A stretch of 64,000 bases of DNA from an uncultured Prevotellaceae bacterium (GTDB lineage Bacteria > Bacteroidota > Bacteroidia > Bacteroidales > Bacteroidaceae), in assembly GCA_902785695.1 (NCBI GenBank), contig CACZZQ010000002.1:100426-164425 (forward strand), in the 5' to 3' direction. Within the stretch, counting starts at the first letter, position 1. The number at the start of each line of letters is the position of its first letter. Below the pieces are notes generated by a model that searched no databases, was not told the origin of the DNA, and saw nothing but the letters and a program-made list of their open reading frames with translations. Positions 53,933 to 61,447 of the stretch are shown piece after piece. A program made the translations under genes and the position numbers.

Positions 53933-54664
53933 TCACTCAAAGTAAAGCGTAAAGACGAACATCTTGGTGCGACAATCATCAACGCTCCGTGCAAAAGGAA
54001 TACTAAGGGGATTCTCCAACTCCGAGACGTGATTCATGTTCAGTGTGTTAGTCAGCCCATAACAGAACTTTATCTCTGGTATCAGCTTGAAAAAAGGCAG
54101 ATAGAAATCACATCCCATACCCACATTGACCATCGCATCAAAACGCTTCAATGCCACATAGTCCTGATCCTTGCCCGCCAGATTAACCGTAGGACTGATA
54201 CCGCCTACGACATAAGGACGGTAGTTATTGAAACGCGGAGCCGAGAACTTCAGGTCAATAGGCACGGCAAGATAGGTGGTTTTCAGGTCCTGTGTGGAAT
54301 GATTGGGAAAGCCAGCTTCATTCAGGTCGTCGAAATCCAGAAAGGTGAGACGCTTCGAGCCGAAATGCAGCGTAGGTGAGATCCTCACGTTGAAGTTATC
54401 ACTCAGTCGCATATCGCCCAGCACACCCACGCTGAAACCAGGGTTCCAAATGTCTTCATCACAAGCTATAGTGCGCACAGTGCCGTCATCCATTATCTGC
54501 GGACCCACGTTACTGAACTCAGCGTCCTGCAAGTTCATACCCAGACTAATACCAAAATGCAGAGGGCGCAAGTCTATATAAGGCTTGTTCTGCACCTTGC
54601 GCGTCTGAGCCGAAGACGCTATTGCCACCAAGGCCATGACTACTGTAATTACAATTCTCTTCAT
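53933..54664 (-). CDS. PorT-like outer-membrane beta-barrel protein
   Basis: 243 residues with signal peptide ending AIASSAQ. Short alternating strands: LRPLHFGISLGMNLQDAEF, FSVGVLGDMRLSDNFNVRIS, YLAVPIDLKFSAPRFNNY, KLIPEIKFCYGLTNTL, and a C-terminal aromatic MFVFTLYFE. An eight-strand barrel of the PorT/outer-membrane-beta-barrel family; PorT itself serves the type IX secretion system, but paralogs of unknown role are common. Transcribed toward the TonB cluster. Confidence 0.85.
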   Translation of the reverse strand: MKRIVITVVMALVAIASSAQTRKVQNKPYIDLRPLHFGISLGMNLQDAEFSNVGPQIMDDGTVRTIACDEDIWNPGFSVGVLGDMRLSDNFNVRISPTLHFGSKRLTFLDFDDLNEAGFPNHSTQDLKTTYLAVPIDLKFSAPRFNNYRPYVVGGISPTVNLAGKDQDYVALKRFDAMVNVGMGCDFYLPFFKLIPEIKFCYGLTNTLNMNHVSELENPLSIPFARSVDDCRTKMFVFTLYFE

Positions 54665-54803
54665 CTACTATGATAAATAACGGCAATTGAGCCAGGATAT
54701 TATATAGAGCCTGAATAATAAGATACAGAATTGAAAACTATTTTTACAACGTATAAATTAAAAAAATTAATACCGAAAAGTTGGTAGGTCTGAAAAAAGT
54801 TGT

Positions 54804-54811
54804 TACCTTTG
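54804..54811 (+). promoter_or_regulatory. -7 element of the ferredoxin gene
   Basis: TACCTTTG, 43 bases before the ATG. The 54665-54854 gap is otherwise AT-rich with nothing else recognised. Confidence 0.5.
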
Positions 54812-54854
54812 CATCACAATAAATCATTATTATTAATTTAATTTTATTTGAATT

Positions 54855-55025
54855 ATGGCATATGTAATTGGTGACGATTGTATCTCTTGCGGTACATGTC
54901 AGGGTGAGTGCCCCGTAGAGGCTATCTCAGAGGGTGCAGACAAGTATGTAATTGACGCTGATGCTTGCACCGAGTGCGGCACTTGCGCTAGCGTTTGTCC
55001 TTCAGAGGCAATCAGCCTGGGCTAA
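54855..55025 (+). CDS. 2[4Fe-4S] ferredoxin, 56 residues
   Basis: A short gene. Two cluster motifs are complete: CISCGTCQGECP (9-20) and CTECGTCASVCP (38-49), each with CxxCxxCxxxCP, in the clostridial-type bacterial ferredoxin layout. It carries electrons to and from oxidoreductases such as pyruvate-ferredoxin oxidoreductase in the cytoplasm. Stand-alone transcript with promoter and terminator, as expected for an abundant small protein. Confidence 0.95.
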   Translation: MAYVIGDDCISCGTCQGECPVEAISEGADKYVIDADACTECGTCASVCPSEAISLG

Positions 55026-55053
55026 TCTCCGTCATTAGCTTCATAAACTGACA

Positions 55054-55085
55054 GGGGGTGGATCATTAAGATTCACCCCTTTTTA
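55054..55085 (+). terminator. Terminator after the ferredoxin gene
   Basis: Stem GGGGTGGA, nine-base loop, TTCACCCC (one G-U), then TTTTTAATT. Confidence 0.8.
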
Positions 55086-55161
55086 ATTGCTTCGCAGTAT
55101 ACGGAAGTACGCTCAACTTCCTTTTTTCCTTGATTTGCTTGGAAATAAGGAAACTATTGCC

Positions 55162-55169
55162 TACCTTTG
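55162..55169 (+). promoter_or_regulatory. -7 element of the TPR/HTH membrane regulator
   Basis: TACCTTTG, five bases before the ATG, so nearly leaderless. Confidence 0.5.
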
Positions 55170-55174
55170 CACTG

Positions 55175-56839
55175 ATGAAACACCTGAGTATCATTCTAAT
55201 ACTAACTATCATTTCGCTCTTTGCCGCATCGTGTACCGATGTCGAACGGATGCGACAGCAGCTGACAGAACTGCAGAAGCGCAACCAGGCGGACTCCCTG
55301 CTTACCAACGACTCGCTGGCACTTGCCCTATGCGACTACTTCGACAGCCACGGCACCGCCAATGAGCGTCTCCTTGCCCATTATCTCCTGGCCCGCACCT
55401 ATACAGACATGGGCGAGGCTCCACGTGCACTCGACGAATACCATTATGCTGCTGAGTGTGCCGACACCACGGCGCAGGATTGCGACTTCCTCCAGTTGGC
55501 TAAGGTACATGGGCAAATGGCAGAATTGTTCTTTAACCTATATCTTCCTTATGAAATGCTTAACGAGCTCCAATTGGGATACAGATATGCTATTAAAGCC
55601 AATGATACTATTACCGGGCTTATTGCATACGAACGTCAGGCTGTTGCCTATGATTTAATGGGGGAAAAAGATTCTGCTAAAACAATCATGTTAAACACTT
55701 TCCATCTCTTCACTCAATATGGACATGATGATATGGCTGCCGATTGTGTGACGTTAATAATAAACAATGATATAGAACATGGAAATTGGAAAGCAGCAAA
55801 GTACTTTATTGACCTTTTTGAGAGCAGATCCAACTATTTTCATGATGGAGAAATTCTAAATGGGCATGAAGCCTATTATTATCTTAAAAGCAAATATTAC
55901 ATTGGCATCGGTGAAAATGACTCTGCAGAAATCATTTTGCGTAAAGGAATGGAAGCAGCATTAGACAATGATGTCAAGGAAGCCATTTGCAATGGATTCT
56001 CATTACTCTACAAAAAAAAGAATATGCCAGACTCTGTGGCAAAATATGCCATGTTATGCTATCAGTATGGCACCGATAATTACAGAGACAACATTGCAAA
56101 TGAACTACGCCACATACAAGGTCTCTACAACTATAATAGAAATCAGACAATTGCAAAAGAAAAAAGTGAAGAAGCGAGGAAATCCAAACAAATAGCCTGG
56201 ATATTTTTCTTTCTGATCATATTCTTAATCGTATCATGTATATACCTCTTTATAATAATCAGGCAGAAGCGAAAACTTGCATGGGAAAGATACATTCAGG
56301 ATCAAGAAGAACTTGAGAAACTACAAGAATCCGTCCAGAAACTGGAAGACGAAAAGCGCAAATTAGAAGATGGGCTAGAACGGAATGACGAGTTGTTTCA
56401 CATGATTGAAGAAGAAAGAGTTGAAATAACTCTCTTGAATAGTCGCATACAAAAATACGAACAAAGAAACGCCAAGAAGAATAAAGTAAAGATAGAACAG
56501 TATCTTCAGACCCTTCCTGTTTATCAGAAATTACACTCTTTGGCAGAAAAGCCTGTATCGCTTCCCACAGACAAGGATTGGATTGACTTAAAGAATTCCT
56601 TCTACGATGCCATTCCTCATTTCTTTGTTTTTATAAACGATAGTTCATCGATCCTTAGCGATGTAGAATACCGAATTTGCATGTTAACATGGTTGAAGTT
56701 TTCACCTTCCGAGATTGCCAACCTGCTCAATATCTCAATCATTAATGTCTCTGTCATCAGGAAAAGACTACTTAAAAAGCTGTTTGGGAAAGAAGGAAGC
56801 GCGAAGGTCTTTGACGTAAAGATACGCGAGATTTATTAG
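55175..56839 (+). CDS. TPR / membrane / coiled-coil / HTH regulator
   Basis: 554 residues from MKHLSIILILTIISLFAASC, a lipoprotein-like signal (the Met at 55130 is inside the promoter). TPR-like helices about 60-330, a membrane helix about 341-363 (IAWIFFFLIIFLIVSCIYLF), a coiled coil about 375-450 rich in Glu/Lys, and a C-terminal HTH-like segment (SPSEIANLLNISIINVSVIRKRLL, read in two parts) as in LuxR-type regulators. This extracellular-sensor plus cytoplasmic-HTH plan is common in Bacteroidetes. Oddity: the first 120 codons are GC-rich like neighbouring genes while the rest is AT-rich, suggesting a mosaic gene. Confidence 0.82.
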   Translation: MKHLSIILILTIISLFAASCTDVERMRQQLTELQKRNQADSLLTNDSLALALCDYFDSHGTANERLLAHYLLARTYTDMGEAPRALDEYHYAAECADTTAQDCDFLQLAKVHGQMAELFFNLYLPYEMLNELQLGYRYAIKANDTITGLIAYERQAVAYDLMGEKDSAKTIMLNTFHLFTQYGHDDMAADCVTLIINNDIEHGNWKAAKYFIDLFESRSNYFHDGEILNGHEAYYYLKSKYYIGIGENDSAEIILRKGMEAALDNDVKEAICNGFSLLYKKKNMPDSVAKYAMLCYQYGTDNYRDNIANELRHIQGLYNYNRNQTIAKEKSEEARKSKQIAWIFFFLIIFLIVSCIYLFIIIRQKRKLAWERYIQDQEELEKLQESVQKLEDEKRKLEDGLERNDELFHMIEEERVEITLLNSRIQKYEQRNAKKNKVKIEQYLQTLPVYQKLHSLAEKPVSLPTDKDWIDLKNSFYDAIPHFFVFINDSSSILSDVEYRICMLTWLKFSPSEIANLLNISIINVSVIRKRLLKKLFGKEGSAKVFDVKIREIY

Positions 56840-56937
56840 TTTTTTATTCTATCTAGCTAAAAATCAGCCTTTTACCACTGTAAACTATTGTAAACTTTTA
56901 GCCCACATTTTTTTCGTCCCGAACCAAAACGAATTCA

Positions 56938-56945
56938 TAACTTTG
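56938..56945 (+). promoter_or_regulatory. -7 element of the DUF3244-like gene
   Basis: TAACTTTG, 26 bases before the ATG at 56972. Confidence 0.5.
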
Positions 56946-56971
56946 CATTGTCAATTTTAAGCAACAAAGTC

Positions 56972-57343
56972 ATGAAAAAAATGTTCCTAATTCTTTCGTT
57001 TGTATGTGGTATGTCCACGCTCACGAACGCGTTTCCAAACAACTATGTGGATTTTACTTTTAGAGTTGTTCCAATCAAGCCCACTCTTGGCGGTACGCAC
57101 CCATTCCCAAAGTCCCCTGTTGATTCTCTTGAAGCGACACTTGATGACCATCAGCTCATCCTGCCTGCGGTGCATCCCGAATATGAGCTATATTTACTTG
57201 ATGAGGATAGCGAGATTGTCTATCAGATTATTATTTCAGAGAATGTTGAGTTCGTAAATCTTCCCTCCACACTAGTCGGAGATTTCCAACTTCTTCTTTA
57301 TCCAGGCGGTGACTATTATTACTCTTATGATATAGAACTGTAA
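56972..57343 (+). CDS. DUF3244-like small secreted protein
   Basis: 123 residues from MKKMFLILSFVCGM, a signal peptide ending about TNAF. The C-terminal domain (PEYELYLLDEDSEIVYQI, VEFVNLPSTLVGDFQLLLYP) fits the DUF3244 beta-sandwich, a family often encoded beside TPR/HTH regulators in Bacteroides and Prevotella. Likely periplasmic; the neighbour at 55175 could sense it or control it. Function unknown. Confidence 0.8.
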   Translation: MKKMFLILSFVCGMSTLTNAFPNNYVDFTFRVVPIKPTLGGTHPFPKSPVDSLEATLDDHQLILPAVHPEYELYLLDEDSEIVYQIIISENVEFVNLPSTLVGDFQLLLYPGGDYYYSYDIEL

Positions 57344-57602
57344 ATTAACTTATCATGATGCTGGTGTGGGGATCATACCCCATGCTTGCATACATTTTTA
57401 CCGATTAAACTCTAAAACAAAAAAATATAAGAGACCTAAGATTTTATGCGATTTCATCGATGTTTTTGACAGTTACACTAACTGCATCTGCTCAGTTCAA
57501 GGTTACCAGTGATGGCAGGTCCATTATTAAAGGATCCTATATATGAGAATGAACATCATTTCTTATTAACTATAAGAATTTGTTGCCGAAATAAGAAACA
57601 GC
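57344..57602 (+). other. Intergenic region with a hairpin and a gene remnant
   Basis: Contains a short stem TGGGG/CCCCA (57367-57382) that could end the DUF3244-like transcript, and the remnant described at 57460. The rest is AT-rich without recognised signals. Confidence 0.5.
57460..57546 (+). pseudogene. Signal-peptide remnant of an exported protein
   Basis: 28 codons: MFLTVTLTASAQ, an export signal end, then FKVTSDGRSIIKGSYI and a stop. The open frame extends upstream without a Met. It resembles the start of large Bacteroidetes surface or tail-fibre-like proteins that begin AQFKV. No continuation exists downstream, so it looks like a truncated gene start. Confidence 0.45.
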
Positions 57603-59258
57603 ATGATACAGAAAAGGACCATTATCGCCTTACTTCTTGCGCTATGCGGTGGAAAAGCCCATGCAACATTCAACTACGATACACAGGATCGTCTTACGCA
57701 GGCCGGCAACCTCGCCATGACTTATTCTGCCGACGGTAATATACTATCAAAGACGAACATTGGCCAGTATTACTACGATGGCGCAAAGCCTCATGCCGTG
57801 ACAAGCATTGACAACGACCATTTCCTGGTATCCGATATACGACAGACAGCTACATATAATTCATGTGGAAAAGTAACGCAGATACAGCAAACCGACAGTT
57901 TGACCCTGCAACTCTCTTACGGTCCTGAAGGGGAAAGATGGAAAAGCTCATTCCTCAGTGGCGGTCAGAATACGACGATGCTTTATCTGGGCGATTATGA
58001 GGAAGTCACAACTCCTCAGGGAACAAAGTCCATCTGCTATCTGGATGGTGGTGTCATGGCAATACGAGAATCGAATGTTCCCCTTACCCTGTATGTTCCC
58101 ATAACAGATAACCTTGGCAGCATCACTCGTATCTACAACGGTTCAGGAACATTGGTTTTCAGGGCAGCCTACGATGCATGGGGCAACCAGACCGTCTACA
58201 ATAACAGCATCGGCTTCCACCGAGGCTACTGCGGCCACGAGATGTTGCCCGACTTCAGCCTCATCAACATGAACGGCCGCCTCTATGACCCGCTGCTCGG
58301 CCGCTTCCTCTCCACGGACAACTTCGTGCAGGAACCGTACGACAGCCAGAACTTCACGCTGAAGTACACGGATCCGAGCGGGGAATTCTTCTGGGTTCCT
58401 ATTATTGTAGGAGCCGTAATTGGTGGCGCAGTAAATCTGGGCATAGAAGCATATAACGGTCAAGTTAATAGTATAATGGATGGCTTGGCTGCATTTGGTA
58501 TCGGAGCTATTGCCGGAGCAGCTGGTGGATTAACCGGAGGTGCAGCTTTCGGATTGGCAGGTGGTGCCGCAGGAGGTGCAGGTGGAGTCTTTGCTGGAAT
58601 GGCTGGGAGTGCTGCCGGCGCAGCTGTATCTATGCCTATTCAGAGCTTGGGAAATCATATATACTTTGGTGATCCAATGATTACTGGAGAGGAGTTCCTT
58701 TATGGTGTTGCTGCATCTGCTGTTCTAGGTGGAGCCGTTAATGGTGCAATGGCAAAAATGAATGGGCGTTCTTTCTGGAATGGCAAACCAAGCATTCAAA
58801 TGCCAATACAACCAATTGAACCTGTAGCTATTAGCAACACAACGACTTACGACATTTCGAACACCTCAACAAGTGCTTTTAGAAATGGGGATTACATAAA
58901 AGAGGAATATACTGTTTTTACAAATGAACTACGAAGAAGAAATGTTATTCAAGAAAATACTTTATATATAAATAATACTAGAGAAATCAAAGGTTATCTC
59001 CCACGAACAAGCATTACAGAATCAACAAATTCATTTCATCGTTTTCCGACCTCATTTGATTATAATATAATCAATGGTGGTGATCTTGCCTACTTTGATA
59101 CGTCATCATCAATATTTGCTTCGCCAGGAATCGTTAATAGTACGCAAGGTTTCTATACTGTTGGAATTAATTCTTCTGGTTATATTTATCATCGTTGTTT
59201 TTATCCAACATCTAATTTTTTAAAATTATATCCAGGTTTCAAATATCTGACAAAATAA
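57603..59258 (+). CDS. Short RHS-repeat toxin-like protein with variable C-terminal tip
   Basis: 551 residues. Putative signal peptide MIQKRTIIALLLALCGGKAHA, then only about 240 residues of YD/RHS repeats (YDTQDRLTQAGNL, TYSADGNILSKTN) ending in the RHS core consensus GRLYDPLLGRFLSTDNFV and YTDPSGE. After that point a Gly/Ala-rich hydrophobic pretoxin region (about 265-390) and a 150-residue unknown tip follow. Base composition drops to AT-rich right after the core, as expected for swappable toxin tips. Full RHS proteins are several times longer, so this is an orphan cassette, possibly exported by Sec. The tip has no domain that I recognise. Confidence 0.82.
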   Translation: MIQKRTIIALLLALCGGKAHATFNYDTQDRLTQAGNLAMTYSADGNILSKTNIGQYYYDGAKPHAVTSIDNDHFLVSDIRQTATYNSCGKVTQIQQTDSLTLQLSYGPEGERWKSSFLSGGQNTTMLYLGDYEEVTTPQGTKSICYLDGGVMAIRESNVPLTLYVPITDNLGSITRIYNGSGTLVFRAAYDAWGNQTVYNNSIGFHRGYCGHEMLPDFSLINMNGRLYDPLLGRFLSTDNFVQEPYDSQNFTLKYTDPSGEFFWVPIIVGAVIGGAVNLGIEAYNGQVNSIMDGLAAFGIGAIAGAAGGLTGGAAFGLAGGAAGGAGGVFAGMAGSAAGAAVSMPIQSLGNHIYFGDPMITGEEFLYGVAASAVLGGAVNGAMAKMNGRSFWNGKPSIQMPIQPIEPVAISNTTTYDISNTSTSAFRNGDYIKEEYTVFTNELRRRNVIQENTLYINNTREIKGYLPRTSITESTNSFHRFPTSFDYNIINGGDLAYFDTSSSIFASPGIVNSTQGFYTVGINSSGYIYHRCFYPTSNFLKLYPGFKYLTK

Positions 59259-59276
59259 GATGAGAATATACAATAA

Positions 59277-60080
59277 ATGGTGACTTTTCTCATTATTGAC
59301 AAAAAGAACGATACAATTATGGAAGATGGAAATAATATAATTTTATATAACAAGGAAAGAGAAGGTATATTTCGTTTCAGCCAATTTGACAAACAAGTTT
59401 CTGGCACTTACTTTAACCTTGAGGTAAGTCTTTCCTGGTATCATGTGAACCAGTTCAAGTACATAAGCCATAAAAGAGTTGGCTGCATAAAGAAAATTAT
59501 AAGCAATCTTTACAATTTAAAAGTTAACTCTGCTGTAATATCATTTGCAAATTGTATCTTCACTGTGGATTTGATGCCAACAGGAGTACTTTTATGGAAA
59601 TGTGCAATAAAAGGAGATAATATGAATGCATGTTTTTATTTTACTTCCGATATTACGTTTTTGCCTGAACTGCTGGCTCAAATGAATAATTGTAAAAGTG
59701 TAAAAAGATACGAGAAGCCTACTACTGATTCTTTCCTTTTCAGGTTGACTGTTCTATCTACATCATACGATGTAGAAATAGGAATAGCCATAACGTCAAA
59801 AGAGTTCGAGATTTACAGGACACTACAAATTACAATACAAGAATTGCTTGAGCTTCGCACAAGTATAGACTATCTAATGAAATATGGTTCACCAATGTCC
59901 TTTTCTTCTCTTGGTGATTTTATGATTATAAAAATGAGAAGTGATAATGGTATGTTTGATATGGAATGCGATATTAATGATTTTAACCTTCCTTCTAATA
60001 GATTTCACTTTACAAGGAGAATTCGTAATATTGAAATAACAGATTCGAGTATTCTTTTTTCCGATTCCAATGAGAGATAA
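59277..60080 (+). CDS. Candidate immunity protein for the RHS tip
   Basis: 267 residues (253 from an alternative ATG at 59319), 18 bases after the RHS gene. No signal peptide or helix; AT-rich like the toxin tip; unrelated to any family I can name. Position directly behind a polymorphic toxin is the standard place for the cognate antitoxin (immunity) gene. The function is inferred from position only. Sequence features: IRFSQFDKQVSGTYFNLEV-like strands, mixed alpha/beta character. Confidence 0.6.
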   Translation: MVTFLIIDKKNDTIMEDGNNIILYNKEREGIFRFSQFDKQVSGTYFNLEVSLSWYHVNQFKYISHKRVGCIKKIISNLYNLKVNSAVISFANCIFTVDLMPTGVLLWKCAIKGDNMNACFYFTSDITFLPELLAQMNNCKSVKRYEKPTTDSFLFRLTVLSTSYDVEIGIAITSKEFEIYRTLQITIQELLELRTSIDYLMKYGSPMSFSSLGDFMIIKMRSDNGMFDMECDINDFNLPSNRFHFTRRIRNIEITDSSILFSDSNER

Positions 60081-60107
60081 TAGATTTATCATAAACGATT
60101 AGGATCA

Positions 60108-60290
60108 GTGGGGACGGTTCTAAATGATCAGGACAGTCCTAATGAGCTAGCCAATTTGGAGAAACGTCAGCGCAATGCTATCTTGGAGAATCTTTGTTCC
60201 ACGGGAGCTAGTATTCGGCAAATCTCACGTGTTACAGGCATCAGTTTTGGTATCATTCAAAAACTTAAAAGGAGCAATGATGAAAAGTGA
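60108..60290 (+). pseudogene. C-terminal remnant of a REP-associated (Y1/RAYT) transposase
   Basis: 60 codons open: LEKRQRNAILENLCSTGASI then RQISRVTGISFGIIQKLK, matching the helical C-terminal tail common in Bacteroidetes RAYT transposases. The catalytic HUH/Tyr domain is missing. Upstream at 60102-60140 are the element's typical GATCAG/GGGGAC end sequences. A decayed fragment. The 60081-60394 gap contains only this and a promoter. Confidence 0.6.
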
Positions 60291-60330
60291 TTAGCAGGGT
60301 CTCTAAATGATTAATTTTTTCCAATAATCA

Positions 60331-60362
60331 TTTGGCACAAATTACAATATTGACTACCTTTG
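60331..60362 (+). promoter_or_regulatory. Intact promoter upstream of a broken barrel gene
   Basis: TTTG (60331-60334), 20 bases, TACCTTTG (60355-60362). Ideal consensus although the gene behind it is disrupted. Confidence 0.7.
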
Positions 60363-60394
60363 TAGTGTTTTTGTTTATTATAAACGATTGAACA

Positions 60395-60905
60395 ATGAAA
60401 AAGAATTTGATAAAAAGACTTCCAAAACAATGATGCGACTGCCAATTACAAGTTCGGCGTTGGTGTAGGCATAGAGGCTGAATACCGGTTTCTTGAAGGC
60501 ATGGGCGTGGCATTAGGGGCCAGCTATCTTGTGCAAGGCATTAAGATGTCTAAAAAAAATGGAGAATATACACAAGTAAATAACGATTATATATGGACTC
60601 CCGTTAGGGGAAAAGCGCAAGAGGCAAAATTAAAGACGATACGAATTCCACTGCTTATCTGTTTGCACCCTTTAGAGAACGACCGATTGACGTTGAAGGC
60701 TGGTTGCCAGGCAGAAATCTTGATTGGTATGGGTGATAAGTATAAGAAGACGAGCCTTGGAGCACCTCTGGCTATTGCCTACTGCATTGATGACAGGCTA
60801 CAGTTTGATTTACGCTATAACTTTGGCCTTACCGATATCCTGAAAGATGAGGCTACCAATGTCACCAGAGATTGCGTCGTATTATCTGCCGGCATCCGCT
60901 TTTGA
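60395..60905 (+). pseudogene. Outer-membrane beta-barrel gene with a disrupted N-terminus
   Basis: An ATG at 60395 begins MKKNLIKRLPKQ and stops; in another frame from 60423 the mature barrel reads NNDATANYKFGVGVGIEAEY and continues to RDCVVLSAGIRF at 60905. Most of the signal peptide appears deleted, with a frame shift. The barrel part resembles PorT-like proteins. The in-frame ATG at 60501 could give 134 residues without a signal peptide, which would not reach the outer membrane. Confidence 0.7.
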
Positions 60906-60956
60906 CGCAGGCATCGAAGGATTTTTTATTTTGCAAATTAATAATACAAATTCATT

Positions 60957-61307
60957 ATGAAGAAAACAATGTTAATGCTTTCCCTGCTTCTGGCACTTGC
61001 TTCAGTTGTCACAAGCTGCGGGAATGACGAAGAACAAAATGTTGACCAGAACTTGGTTGGAAGTTGGAAGTTGGAACAGGTTGTCTACTATTCCAATAAC
61101 TGGACGGATGTGCTAACTGTCATCGTTCCGGATTATGATGAGGTGTTCCAAATCACATCTTCGGGTAACTATCAGAGAGGCGTGAAAGGAAAGGAGGAAA
61201 CAGGAAAGTTAGAAGTATCCGGCAATGTGATTTCGAGTAAGAATTGGCAATATGAATACGAAGTCAAAGATAACAATAAGTTGATATTTATTCTAATTTC
61301 CCTATAG
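60957..61307 (+). CDS. Lipocalin-like lipoprotein, 3' end replaced
   Basis: 116 residues. Lipobox Cys in VVTSCGNDEE, then VGSWKLEQVVYYSNNW, the first strand of lipocalin-like small lipoproteins, and strands FQITSSGNYQRGV, TGKLEVSGNVIS, WQYEYEVKDNNKL. The last residues FILISL come from sequence next to a transposase remnant, so the natural C-terminus is lost. A second, N-terminally deleted copy lies at 63498-63777. Confidence 0.7.
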   Translation: MKKTMLMLSLLLALASVVTSCGNDEEQNVDQNLVGSWKLEQVVYYSNNWTDVLTVIVPDYDEVFQITSSGNYQRGVKGKEETGKLEVSGNVISSKNWQYEYEVKDNNKLIFILISL

Positions 61308-61327
61308 GGAGATTTGGGGGGATCATG

Positions 61328-61435
61328 GGTCTTTGATTCAGAGGCAATCAGAGTGAAACGGTATCTATCCAGTCATGCTACGTGGTGGGGCGAATCAAAG
61401 ACCTGTCCCCCTGATCTCTTTGTACTTTTGCAAGA
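61328..61435 (+). mobile_element. Decayed RAYT/REP element, copy A
   Basis: GGTCTTTGATTC at 61328-61339 and its exact inverse GAATCAAAGACC at 61392-61403 bound a short internal-deletion derivative. The piece ATGCTACGTGGTGG (61375-61388) encodes MLRG, the start motif of RAYT transposases (IYHVMLRG), followed by the G/C-rich GACCTGTCCCCCTGATC end. Too short to be active. Confidence 0.6.
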
Positions 61436-61447
61436 GACAAGCCATTA

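Noticed and set aside
57603-59258. Type VI secretion effector locus
   Set aside because: No VgrG, Hcp, PAAR or chaperone gene is present, and the N-terminus looks like a Sec signal instead.
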